Source: Antilocapra americana
Lineage: Eukaryota; Chordata; Mammalia; Artiodactyla; Antilocapridae
DNA length: 64,000 bases
NCBI GenBank assembly: GCA_007570785.1
Contig: ML662442.1
Location: 36,715,818-36,779,817, forward strand
Direction: 5' to 3'
Under the pieces are notes generated by a model, which was not told the origin of the DNA, searched no databases, and saw only the letters and a program-made list of their open reading frames with translations. Below, piece by piece: positions 10,230 to 21,720 of the stretch. Made by a program: the position numbers and the translations under genes. How positions within the stretch are numbered: position 1 is the first letter of the stretch; every line of letters starts with the position of its first letter.

Positions 10230-13200
10230 AGTCTTTTGTTTTAGGTGCCTCTGGTGTCTTTAATTTTTCATTAGCATTTTACAAAGAATCTTTTAATGAA
10301 GCTGTTTTAGAATCTTGAAGCTTTTTTGAGGCTTCTGCATGCTAATTAGAATAGGTGTCCTGTTCTGTTTGCTTGCTTTGCAAGTTCTTGCTTCCAGGTG
10401 CACTTTTTAAATGGATGATCTTGTTTAGTTGGAATGTCCTCCTCAATGGCCATTGTAATTCTAGGTTGTCTTTGTAAGATTTTGCCATTTTCCTAGCTAT
10501 CAACAGCTTCCAGGTCCACAGTTTGTAGAATTAAAATAAGCAATTGTGTCAGAAGGTGTTGTGAGCAGTCCTTTGAAACCTGAGGATTCCATTTAGCTAC
10601 GCTTTAGGTCTTTAGGAGCCAAATTAATACCTGACAGGAATGTGCTGCTGGGTTGGGTGGTGTGATTGATGTTTTAAAGTGTATCTTGTCACACAGCAAT
10701 TTTCTTGAGATTGGTGGGTGACCTGGTGTTAATCTAATAACCTCTTCCATGACCAACTTATTCCAGGATGAGTGTCTTAGAGTACTCTGACAGCTTTTAA
10801 GTATCTGTCTTGTACCCATCGATGTTGTCACTTTGGCTTCTGAGGTTCCTATTCACAGTATATATATTATTGCTTGACCTCATGTGTGTAGTAACAGAAA
10901 CTAACAGTAGCCAAGGAAATGGAACTGTGGACCCCAGCAGTAACCAAAGAGATGGCACTGTGGACTTGTCAGGGGAAGGCTTTATGTGTTCCTGAGTGGA
11001 ACCATTGGTAGTTGCTAATGTAGAATTTTGAAGTGAACTAGTAAATCCCAACAAATGGGCTCTGTGCACTAACCAAGAGCTGGAAAGTCAGATTCCAAGT
11101 GGAACTGTTTGGAAGCTCAAACTGACCCCCTCAGCCTTGGACTGGGAAGCTAATTAGATTGGGAGCCAATCAGAGCAGAGATCATAATAACTAGGCTCAG
11201 AACCAAGGGATACTTACCCATGGAACTTACCCATGGAAAGACAGAAAACTCAAAGGATTCACAGGTACCAGTGCCTGTGTTTCTCATTGCCACAGTCATC
11301 AGAAGTCTCCTTTAGATCCCCTCATTGCCACCAAAGTGTTTAAAAGCAAATTTTAACTGAATATGTTTTAAAGATCTGATTGGATTTATTCAGTGATTCA
11401 AGAATTGAGCAGCATTCAATCTTAACAGAAAGGTGTGCAAAGGGGCTACACAAAATGAAAGACCTCTAAGTAGAAGGGAGCAGGAACAAGTAGTATAAGC
11501 AGAAATTATACTAGACCAAAAGCAGATTAGTTATGGGAAGCAGAATGGTTATGGAAAAGTCATGTTCCTTTAGGAGATGGCAGAGATCTTTTAGGCAAAT
11601 TATCTAACTAGTGCTAATCAAGTGATTCTTGATTGGTTTAACATTCCATTTCTGAAGAAGACCAAAATTGTAACTAAGTCTCAGTTTATTACTGTGGGAC
11701 TTAGCAAAAATGACTCCATTTGGGGCCTGTTGTCTTAGTTTTTACAAAGCTTAGCAATCACCAAAGGGCTTAATGATAAATATGGTTAATGAATTATCAC
11801 TGTCTCTCTCACTGTGTAAAGACTTTTCATAATTAACCAAATTTTGTAGATCTTCAAGTTCATATAAATATAAAAGTTTAAAGTTAAGGTGGATAAAGAT
11901 ATGCTTTTAAATAAATTTATATTGCATTATGGGAGTCCTTATCTTTTTGTACCAACGACAGGAAAATGTAACAGAGAAATTTGGTGCTTTTAACACCAAA
12001 GAATAGAAGTTAGACATGTTAAATTTTACATGTGACCCTTGCTCCATGCCAGCTGACTAAGCTTTTCAGACTAGTTTATGGAGGTTGCAAATTCACTGCC
12101 TTTATCAGAAAGATATTTTTCTAGTCACAAAGGCCCTTAAATAAAGCACTTTGGGGCTCAAATGATTTTTTTTAAGTCTATTCCTTAAAGAACTATGAAT
12201 TTTCCTTTCTCAGAGAGGGATTTTTACACTGGATTCTCAATAAATACATATAAATGAAAAGCACAAACTGTAGTATAAGGAAAACTTGAAATTGGAAACT
12301 GTTCAGATCTGGGCTAATATTCTCTAGCTATGGTATTTTGGTTAAATAATATATCTGAACCTCAGTTTCTTTACCTGTAAAATTTATATGATGATGAATT
12401 ACTGTCTCATGTGGTCTCTAAGAGGAGTAATTAAATCATAATGTATAAAAGTCCTTAGCAAAGCGTTGGTTTATTTTTTTCTCCAAAAATAGAAGGGAGT
12501 TTTCATGATAAAGTTCCCCGAAGCTTAAATTAGCAATAAAAAGGGTAAGTATTGAGTAAAAATTACAGTTGTCTGGTGGTTTTGAAAATGAGGATTGAAA
12601 AAAAAAAAAAAGAAAATGAGGATTGACCTTATTAGGTTCAGTAGGAAGATAGAATTTTTTCCCCATCTACAATTAGTTGTTATAAGAAACTTTATTAGGA
12701 AGAAAAAATGCATTCAGTGATGGGCTATTTTACTTTGAGCCTTCAAACTAAAGAAAATAGATTAAAGCGAGTCTTAAGTTTTTTAATTAAAAATTTCTTC
12801 TTATAAATAAAACATGTTTAAGAAAAATTTAAAAAAGATATACACATGTGTGTACAAACTATAAGGTAATGGATGTATTAACCTTATTGTGATAATCAGC
12901 AGTATGTATACATAAATTGTCACATTGTATGCCTTAAATTTATATAATTTTCAAAGCTGGAAAAAAATAATCAAAAAGGATTAAAATAGATGAACACTAT
13001 GAATGGTGTAGAATATATTTTTATATATGTTTTTGTGGGCAAATATATGCTTATATATTCTCAAGAATGATCATGTTCTACATGACTTTTGGTAACTTGT
13101 GTTTTCTATTTAACATTGTATAATAGATATGGTCTCAATTCATTAAATGCATTTTTTTCAGCTGTGGTTTAACCGTTCCCATGTACAAACCTTCCATCAA

Positions 13201-14080
13201 TTAAGCATCAATTATATGCAGTTATTCTTGAGGATATGGGTTAAAAGTCTGCTTTCTGACCTTTCCACAGAAAGTCACTGTTTTGTTTTTTATTTTATTT
13301 TTCTTTTTTGTTCTATGTTTTTAATGACTATATTTCACTATATAGATGAGCCATTATTTGTTTAACCAGTTTACTTTTGTTGATTGATGCTTACGTTGTA
13401 ACTTTTTATTATTCCAAGTAGCACTGTGATCAATAGATACTTAGTTAAAACTTTTTCTGAGAAAGGGAACTTTCTCAAGGGAAAACTGTAAAGTGAAAAG
13501 ATGAGCATGCATAAATCAAACTGCTTAACAATATTTGACTTTAAAGTGGAGGTCCTGATTAGGAAACTTCAAGGTTAACTGGTGTTTCCTAGTATTCCCC
13601 AGTATTCCTGTATTGATCTGCATAAAGTTGGGGTTTTAAAACTACGTAATTAAAAATTTAAAAATCTCTTTCCAGATGTGCTTATAGGTAGCAATCAAAA
13701 CCACAACATAAGCTTTTAGAGCTTGATGTAATCTTATATCTTGATCAAATTACTTGCCTTAAAAGAAGTCCAGAAATTTTAAAATACTTCCCTTAAGCAT
13801 CCATAGTATGTTTCAGTTTCTAATATATTCGTGTCCTTGTCTAATTCCTACGTAAACATTCTTATCTGTAACAAGATATCTAATATAAAGGTAATGAGAA
13901 CTGTTTGCCTATGGGGCATCCATGATGATTAATGAAGAGACTGATGAAGGTAAATTAATTATTGTCATTTGTCAGGATGTACTTTTCTGTAAATTTCTAA
14001 GGTATGATTGATAAGTTACTGTATTTTTCATCATTGAAATATTTATTTAGGTCCATTATAGGGCAGAGGGTTTTACTTTT
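10230..14080. other. Unassigned intron with old repeat remnants
   Basis: No gene recognised. Part of 10230-11340 has a composition and layout that could be a decayed ERV. About 12990-13500 resembles an old antisense L1M 3' region. The remainder (11340-12990, 13500-14080) is AT-rich with no clear feature beyond an A tract at 12599-12611. Confidence 0.45.
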
Positions 14081-14300
14081 TGACAATTCACTGGTTTTAG
14101 TATATTCATAGAGTTGTGTTATCCTTACTAGTATATAATTTTAGAACATGTCATCACCCCCAAAAGAAACCCTTTACCCATTAGCAATCGTCCCTATTTC
14201 CCCATTCTTCTTGCTCCTGGAAAGCACTAATCTAACTTTCTATCTCTATGGATTTATCTAATCTGGACGTTTCATACAAATGAAATCATACTACATGTAT

Positions 14301-15243
14301 CAGTTTAGTTCAGTTGCTCAGTCGTGTCTGATTCTTTGCGACCCCATGAACCGCAGCGTGCCAGGCCTCCCTGTCCATCACCAACTCCTGGAGTCCACCC
14401 AAACCCATGTCGATTGAGTCGGTGATGCCATCCAACCATCTCATCCTTTGTCGTCCCCTTCTCCTCCTGCCCTCAGTCTTTCCCAGCATCAGGGTCTTTT
14501 CAAATGAGTCAACTCTTTGCATGAGGTGGCCAAACTATTGGAGTTTCAGCTTCAGCATCAGTCCTTCCATTGAACACCCAGGCCTGATCTCCTTTAGGAT
14601 GGACTGGTTGGATCTCCTTGCATTCCAAGGGACTCTCAAGAGTCTTCTCCAACACCACAGTTCAAAAGCATCAGTTCTTCGGCACTCAGCTTTCTTTATA
14701 GTCCAACTCTCACATCCATACATGACTACTGGAAAAACCATAGCCTTGACTAGACGGACCTTTGTGGCAAAGTAATGTCTCTGCTTTTTAATATGCTGTC
14801 TAGGTTGGTCATAACTTTCCTTCTAAGGAGTAAGCGTCTTTTAATTTCATGACTGCAGTCACCATCTGCAGTGATTTTAGAGCCCCTCAAAATAAAGTCT
14901 GCCAGTGTTTCCACTGTTTCCTCATCTATTTCCCATGAAGTGATGGGACCAGATGCTTTGATCTTGGCTTTCTGAATGTTGAGCTTTAAGCCATCTCTTT
15001 CACTGTCCTCTTTCACTTTCATCAAGAGCCTCTTTAGTTCTTCATTTTCTGCCAAAAGGGTGGTGTCATCTGCATATCTGAGGTTATTGATATTTCTCCC
15101 GGCAATCTTGATACCAGCTTGTGCTTCCTCCAGCCCAGCATTTTGCATGATGTACTCTGCATATAAGTTAAATAAGCAGGGTGACAATATACAGCCTTGA
15201 TGTACTCCTTTTCCTATTTGGAATCAGTCCTTTGTTCCATGTA
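14301..15243 (-). mobile_element. BovB LINE (antisense, 5' truncated)
   Basis: The 3' end is at 14301 (TCAGTTTAGTTCAGTTGCTC) and the truncation is in the reverse transcriptase region near TTTGGAATCAGTCC. A 30-bp L1 segment occurs on both sides (14271-14300 and 15267-15296, 26/30 identical). This looks like an aged, long target-site duplication with about 23 bp of filler at the 5' junction. Confidence 0.93.
14750..15187 (-). pseudogene. BovB RT fragment with YADD
   Basis: 145 codons beginning in motif B (MSPCLFNLYAEYIM) and including the catalytic YADDTTL motif near residues 38-44. The frame then shifts, and the rest of the ORF is found in other frames (14741-14535, 14522-14310). It is defective: no endonuclease domain and no motif A. 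Confidence 0.88.
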
Positions 15244-15703
15244 TACTATCTATTATATTGTATAATTTCATATAAATGAAATCATGCTATATTTATTTCT
15301 AACTTGTTTCACTTAGCATAATGTTTTCAAAGTTGATTTATGTTGCAGAATGTATGAGTACATCACTCTTATAAGTGGCTAAAAAATATTCTGTTGCATG
15401 GATATATCATATTTTGTTTATGCATTCATCAATTTGATTGTTTCCACTTCTTGGCTATTGTGAATAATGCTGCTATGAACATTTATGTAGAAGTTTTTGT
15501 TCGACCATGTTTTAAATTGTTGAGTATGTACCTATGAGTGGAATTACTAGGTTGTATGTTAGCTCCATATTTAAGCCTTTTGAGGAACTCTTGATACCAA
15601 ACTGTTTTGCAAAGCAGCTGCACCAATTTACATTTCCAAATGCAATGTGTGAGGGTTCCGATTTCTTTGTTAGAATTTGGTATTTTTTTCTTTTAGCCAT
15701 CCT

Positions 15704-15922
15704 GCCATGCCTGCATGCTTAGTCATGTCTGACCCTTTGCGACGCTTTGGACTGTAGCCCACCAGGCTCCTCTATCCATGGGGATTCTCCAGGCAAGAAT
15801 ACTGGAGTGGGTTGCCATTTCCTTTTCCAGAGGATCTTCCCAACCTAGGGATAGAACCCATGTCTCCTGTGTTTCCCATGTTGCAGGCAGATTCTTTATC
15901 TGCTGAGCCATTGGGAAGCCCC
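15704..15922 (-). mobile_element. Bov-tA SINE with perfect 12-bp target-site duplication
   Basis: Full-length antisense element. TTTAGCCATCCT is repeated at 15692-15703 and 15923-15934; removing the SINE restores continuous L1 sequence. Confidence 0.95.
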
Positions 15923-16340
15923 TTTAGCCATCCTAGTGGATATGAAATGGTATCACATTGTAGTTTTGATACTGAACATCTTTTCATGTGTTTTTGGGCC
16001 ATTTGTGTATAGTCTTTGGAGAAATGCCTGTTCAAATCCTTTTCCCTTTTTAAAAGTTGGGTTGTCTTTTTATTCTTTGTGGTAGTTGAGTTGTAAGAGT
16101 TTTCTGGATAGTAGGCCTTTATCTGATATATGATTTGCAAATATTTTCTCTCATTTTGTGGATTGCTTTTTCACTTTCTTGATGATGCTCTTTGAGACAT
16201 AAAAGGCTTTAATTTTGATGATGTCCAATTTGTCTTTTTTGTTGTTGCTTATACTAGGAAACTGCTGCTTGATCTTAGGTTGCAAAGGTTTAATTCTTTG
16301 TTTTCCTCCCAGAGTTTTGTAGTTTTAGGTCTTTTTTATT

Positions 16341-17279
16341 CTGATAGTGGTTTTTGTTTTTTATTATTAAATTTTTTAAAGTAAAAGAACATATGACAAA
16401 GTTTCCAACCTTTAAGGATTTATATTTGGCTAAACTAAAAATATGTGGTGAAAAAAGATAACTGGCAATATCATTCATTCATTTATTTGACACTTACTGG
16501 ATAACCCTATGTAGGAATTAGAAGTGTAAGGATAAAAGACATAGATCCTTTTCTTATAATCTAGTGAGAGAATGAAAGAGATTACAATACAGGGCTATAA
16601 ATTCTGTTTTGCAGGTACAGACAGGATGCTGTGAGGGTGACCAGGAAGAACTCTGAATTGACCTAGGAGAGTATAGGTGATTTGGAAAGCTCTTAGGAAC
16701 AAGGAAGGCCAATGATAGCTGAGTTCTGAAGGATGAAGAGTGAGCCAGAAAAGTGATTTTTAGTAGAACGAGTGGTAGATACATAGTGTAGAGGTGAAAG
16801 GAATAATAAACTCAGAGATCTAGAGATTTGGGGCAAGATAAATTCTAATTGTGTATAAAAATTTTTTTTTTTTAATACCTGGGGAAGAACCAGGAAGGTT
16901 TAGGGTCTGAAAAGAGAAGTCTGTAGAAATTGGGATAGTAATGTCTCCTTATGAATTGTGAAAAATAAAGGAGATAATGCTTTTGTACTATGAATAATAT
17001 ACATGTTAATCCTATTACCATTAATTTTCTAGCATGAGATTTTGATGATTGTTGGCTCTTCAGTATCTTTATTTCTAGGATGTCATGAAGTCCTTAACAA
17101 GTTGTTCCGAGCTCCTTAATTAAATACACAGTGCATGTTATAAAGAATTGGTTGTACATGACTTAAATGACGAAATAGTAATTATTGAGCTGTGAAAAGC
17201 AAGTATTTAAAACTGACTATGGTTTTTAAAAATAATATAAGTTATGCAATCAGGAAAACTAATTAGATAATAAAGAAAT
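16341..17279. other. Intron with an old mammalian repeat remnant
   Basis: 16470-16830 resembles an ancient mammalian interspersed repeat of the type starting CATTCATTCATTTATTTGAC (ACTTACTGGATAACC, then GAAGTGTAAGGATAAAAGAC). The rest is AT-rich with nothing recognised. Confidence 0.4.
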
Positions 17280-17930
17280 AGGGAGAAAGTAAGAAACATA
17301 CAAAACCCCATCACTTTAATATTAAGTAGCTAGAGATAATTGCTTAATATTTTGGTTCATTTCCCTCCTGACATCTTTTCATCCATTTGTGGTCTGTACA
17401 CAGACACACATACTCACTTCAAAAAAAATTGCAGTAGTACGATCATCCTATATATGTGGTTTTAATCTGTTCTTTTTTTAAACCTAAATGCTATGTGTGG
17501 TTATATCTTTCTGTGTTAGTAATATAGGTTTATATAATCATTTTGAATGACTGTATGGTATTCCATTGTTTGTATTTTACTGTTACTGAGAAATATTTAG
17601 GTTGTTTCTAGTTGTTTTTTTTTAATGGTAGTAAATAATACTTAGTATATTTGCCCACTTGTCTGACTATCTCTTCAGAATAAATTCTTAGAAGCAGAAT
17701 TGTTGGATCACAGCATATGCTCATTTTGAATTTAGGATTATATTGCCACACCTTTCTCCAAGCAGGCTGACTTTTACTTACACATCTATCAAAAGGACAC
17801 AATGCTGCTTCTTTCTCCTTACTCTTGCCCACATTAGTTTTTTTTCCATTTATCTAATTGACAGGCAGATTATATTTTGCTTTAATTTAGTTATTTTATA
17901 ACCAGAGAGATTGAATGTCTTCATTTGTGT
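17280..17930 (-). mobile_element. Old L1M-like 3' region (antisense)
   Basis: Phrases such as GTATGGTATTCCATTGTTTG, TTTAGGTTGTTTCTAG and AATTCTTAGAAGCAGAATTG match the general text of old antisense L1 3' ends. A related but diverged piece may continue at 18200-18480. Confidence 0.5.
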
Positions 17931-18034
17931 ATTGGTTCTGTGTATTCATCTTTGGAGTATTTTGTCCTTTTTTCCAACAGGTATTGTTTTATGGTGAGTC
18001 CAATTGAGCTTTGAAGTTTTATCTGAATTCATAA

Positions 18035-18195
18035 TCCCTGTTAATACCATTTATTAGCTGCATGACTTGGGCAGATTAACTCTGTGTCTTAGTTTCCTCA
18101 TATGTAAAATGGGGAGTATAGTAGTCCTTAGCTCCTAGGATTGTTGTGGGGATTGTATGACAGGTGAAGTGCTTACATCATTGTCTGACAGGTAA
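18035..18195 (+). mobile_element. MIR SINE
   Basis: It contains the MIR core order TGACTTGGGCAGATTA, TTAGTTTCCTCATATGTAAA, ATGGGGAGTATAGTAG and GGATTGTTGTGGGGATT. It is an ancient mammalian SINE and well preserved. Confidence 0.85.
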
Positions 18196-18529
18196 GCACT
18201 GCTATTAATCTTTGCATACTTGTGCATTTCTATAGGATAGTTATAGAACAGGAGTATTTAAAAGTAGATATCACCAAATTGCTGTCCTAAAAAGTTGTTC
18301 CTTCTGTACCCCCAACTGCATAATAGTGTTTTTAGTATCATATCAGTATTATGATTGTATCCAAGCTCTCTGTTTCAGTGATCTGTTTCTGTATTCATCT
18401 GTATTCTGGAGAAATCAAAAGATTTGTGTATAAAAGTGTATGTGTTCCTAACTTTTTATTGAAAAATTTCAAACATATGGAAAAGCTTGAAAACTTGATT
18501 CTGTGATCACCTGTATATCCACTCTCTAT

Positions 18530-18780
18530 ATCAGGACTTAGCAATTGTTTTTCCATAAAGGGTCAGATATTTGCTGTACTTCTGTAAAGGGCCAGTAAAT
18601 ATTTTAGGCTTTGGAGGTTACATGGTCTCTGTTACAACTATTTAATTGTGTAGCTGTAGAGAAAAAGCAGCTGTAGACAACAGGTGAATGAATGGGTATG
18701 GCAGTGTTCTAGTAGGTTTATTTACAAAAACAGGCTCAGCTGGATTTGGCTTGGGCTGTGGTTTGCCATTCTCAGGTCCA
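18530..18780 (+). mobile_element. Non-autonomous hAT DNA transposon remnant
   Basis: TAAAGGGTCAGATATTTGCT, CTGTAAAGGGCCAGTAAATA, TTTTAGGCTTTGGAGG and TTTACAAAAACAGGCTCAGC, then GGATTTGGCTTGGGCTGTGG, fit the mammalian hAT-Charlie MER-type element that starts near GGCAAACTTTTTCTGTAAAG. No transposase coding capacity. Confidence 0.75.
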
Positions 18781-19915
18781 GATTAAATCGTTAACAGGTT
18801 GTTGTATTTGCTTTGTCTGTAAATATGTTGGTACATACTTATTTTTTCTGAACCACTGGAAAGTAAGTTGCAGTCATTATGCACTATACCCTTTAATATT
18901 TTACTATGCATCTCTTAAACACATTTTTCTGCATCACCATAATTCCATTATTACAGCTAAGAACCTGTTCTTTTTAGTAAAACTTATATAATGTAGCCCG
19001 AAAAGTATGGAAATCCTTAGATTTGCTCCTTAGCTACTGCGGCCTATTAAGCTTTGTTTGTCCTCGCCCCTCTTCCCCTAACTTTTCTTCATTTATTTCT
19101 TTAGGTAGAAATGTGTATTGGGTAACGCTGTTTGCTGGTTTCGTTTGACCCAATTACACAATCAAATGAAAAGAATGTCTTCTTTTTTTTTCTTTCATGT
19201 GTTTGGTTTATATTTTTTTAAAAATCTGGGTTTTGTGTCTGTATCTTATGTGGTTTGAAAGAGAATTATGTGTAATCTATACTTAGAAGAAGAGATCTCC
19301 CTAAGTTATATACAGTCCCTGTAATTTCCATATGGTTGTTTGTACTTGTTTACATAGTAGAAGAAACTGAAGGAAGGTAAATTCCAATTATGTGCTTTGA
19401 AATAGTGGCCAACTTTTGAATTTTCATGCTAAAAGAAGGAGGGAAATAATATAAATACTTGTACTATTTCCAATTTAACTTTATTATTATGCCTTTACTT
19501 GATAAAGATTTATAATACTTGAGATGTAGCTGTTTGACTCTGTGAGAGGTTGTGCTGCAAATTTATTCAGGGTACTTGACCTGTTTTTCTCTACTCTTCA
19601 ATCCCCCCACCCAAATTTAGCACTCTGCATTGTGCTTCTTCCTATATCATCTCTTAGACTATGGATGCAAAGTGCCATCTTATTTTATCCTTTTAAAAAC
19701 AGCAATTTCTTTCTGGTTAGAAGGAAAGAATTTAGTGTGTTGGTACAACTGTGGGACTGTAGGCTACAGTTAGAAATAATGTGGTGCACGATGAGGTAAA
19801 TAAACCCGTTTTTTCTTAAATTAATGACATAACTATTAGTGGGCACTTCCTGACGGGGAGGGACTGGCTGTGGGGAAAACTGGGTCTTGCTCTGTGGGCA
19901 AGACCATGCTCAGTA
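18781..19915. other. Unassigned intron
   Basis: 18820-18970 resembles an old L1 3' end. The rest shows no gene or clear repeat. Confidence 0.45.
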
Positions 19916-19930
19916 ATTTAAAGATTTAAA

Positions 19931-20186
19931 TTGGATTAAATCTTTAATCCAATTTCTGCTGATGGGTGGTGCTGTGTTGCCTCCCTGAGGCCAAATGGTA
20001 GGGGTAATGACAACCTCCTCCAAAAGGACTTATGCCAGTCAGTGTTCCTGACCCCACAGCAGGCCACTGTCGACTCAAGCCTCTGCCAGAGACTCCCAAA
20101 CACTCACAGGAAAGTCTGGCTCAGTCTCTTGTGGGGTCACTGCTCCTTTCTCCTGTTTCCTGGTGCACACAAAGTTTTGTTTGTGA
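19931..20186 (+). mobile_element. Ruminant L1 3' UTR-like fragment
   Basis: It contains CTGATGGGTGGTGCTGTGTT, CTCCAAAAGGACTTATGCC, CTCTTGTGGGGTCACTGCTC and TCCTGGTGCACACAAAG, which I associate with the 3' UTR of ruminant L1. It is followed directly by a BovB tail. Confidence 0.55.
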
Positions 20187-20657
20187 CATTACTTCACCAA
20201 AAAGATCTATATAGTCAAAGCGATGGTTTTTCCAGTAGTCACATATGGATGTGAGAGTTGGACTGTAAAGAAGGCTGAGCACCAAAGAATTGATGACTTT
20301 GAATTTTAGTGCTGAAGAAGACTGTTGAGAGTCCCTTAACAGCAAGGAGATCAAACCAGTCCGTGCTAAGGGAAATCAACCCTGAAAATTCATTGGAAGG
20401 ATTGATGCTAAAGCTGGAAGTCTGATACTTTGGCCACCTGATGGGAAGAGCCAACTCACTGGAAAAGACCCTGATGCTTTGAAAGATAGAAGGCAAGAGG
20501 AGAAGGGGACAACAGAGGATGAGATGGTTGGATGGCATCACTGACTCAATGGACATTAATTTAAGCAAGCTCCAGGAGATGGTGAAGGACAGGGAAATCT
20601 GGTGTGCTCCAGTCCATGGGGTTGCAGAGTCAGACATGACTGAGTGACTGAACAACA
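20187..20657 (+). mobile_element. BovB LINE 3' tail
   Basis: Sense BovB from CAAAAAGATCTATATAGTCA to GACTGAGTGACTGAACAACA. Only the last ~470 bp remain. The coding frame is broken by an in-frame stop after the FEF codons at about 20300. Confidence 0.93.
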
Positions 20658-20773
20658 AAATTAGTGGGAGGCAGTTTGATTATTAGGAACAGACTCCAGA
20701 TTATTGTTGCATTTCTGTGTTCCAAACGGAGGATGCTTCCTCTGTGTATAAAATTAGGATATCAAGGAACATA

Positions 20774-20869
20774 ACAGCAAGTAATTCAGAATGGCTAAAG
20801 TATTCAGTATGTACTAGGGATACAGCAAGTAATTCAGAATGGCTAAAGTATTCAGTATGTACTAGGGAT
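20774..20869. repeat. Perfect 48-bp tandem duplication
   Basis: Two adjacent identical copies, 20774-20821 and 20822-20869. Each starts ACAGCAAGTAATTCAGAATG and ends GTACTAGGGAT. With no mismatch in 48 bp the duplication is recent, or possibly an assembly or read artefact. Confidence 0.97.
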
Positions 20870-21284
20870 GGAGGTTAGAAATATGTCAGAGAAAGGCAGA
20901 GCAGGATTATCCTGTGCCTGGCTAAAGAATGTGGCCTTTAACGTGATGGAGAAGTGGGATATTGAATTCCAAAATAGACGTTAATAGTTCTCCCAAATGG
21001 AAATAATAAAAATATTTTCTGATTGTAAAAGGGACACTTGCTTGTTATAAAATGCAAAGAAATAACACCAGAAATGTAGACATTGACTAGAGATAACCAC
21101 TGCTGACAGCTGGGTGTGTAGCCTTGTCGAATGGAATTTCCTGATTAGTTTTGCAGCAGTGTGGATGTTGGAGAGGACAGAAGAGGGAGGAGAGTGAAAC
21201 AGGAGGCTATTAGAGAGTTCCAGGTGAAACATGATGAGGACCTGCTGCTTAGAGGCAACAGTGGGGGTAGAAGGAGGATAAAGC

Positions 21285-21720
21285 TGCATTTGCAGCATTG
21301 GATAGACCTGGAGATGGTCCTACTCAGTGAACTTAGTCAGACACAGAAAGGTAAATACCAACATGATACCGCTTATATGCTGAATCTAAAAAAAAAAAAT
21401 ACAAATGAACTTATTTGCAAAGCAAATAGACTCATAGATTTAGAAAACAAACTTAAGGTTACCAAGGGGAGAAGTGGGGATGGGGAGGGATAAGTTAGGT
21501 GTTTGGGACTGACATGTACAAACTATGATCTTTAAGAGAGATAACCAACAAGGACCTACTAGCACAGATAACTCTGCTCAGTATTCTGTAATAACCTAAA
21601 TGGGAAAAGAATTTGAAAAAGAATAGATGTATGTATATGTAAAACTGAGTCACTTCGCTGTACACCTGAAACTAACACTGTAACTCAATTATAGTCCAGT
21701 ATAAAATAAACATTTTTATA
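21285..21720 (+). mobile_element. L1 3' end
   Basis: Sense L1: the ORF2 end in a 110-codon frame (WIDLEMVLLSELSQTQKGKY), then a 3' UTR with GAGATAACCAACAAGGACCT, TAACCTAAATGGGAAAAG and a TATAAAATAAA end. 5' truncated. Confidence 0.85.

Larger units (their letters stand above)
14081..16340 (-). mobile_element. Antisense L1 split by a BovB and a Bov-tA
   Basis: L1 3' UTR and ORF2 on the reverse strand. Phrases such as CTATTGTGAATAATGCTGCT (reverse of the FIAALFTIA coding motif) and GTTTTCTGGATAGTAGGCC place it. L1 pieces lie at 14081-14300, 15244-15703 and 15935-16340. Insertions are a BovB (14301-15243) and a SINE (15704-15922). Confidence 0.85.
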
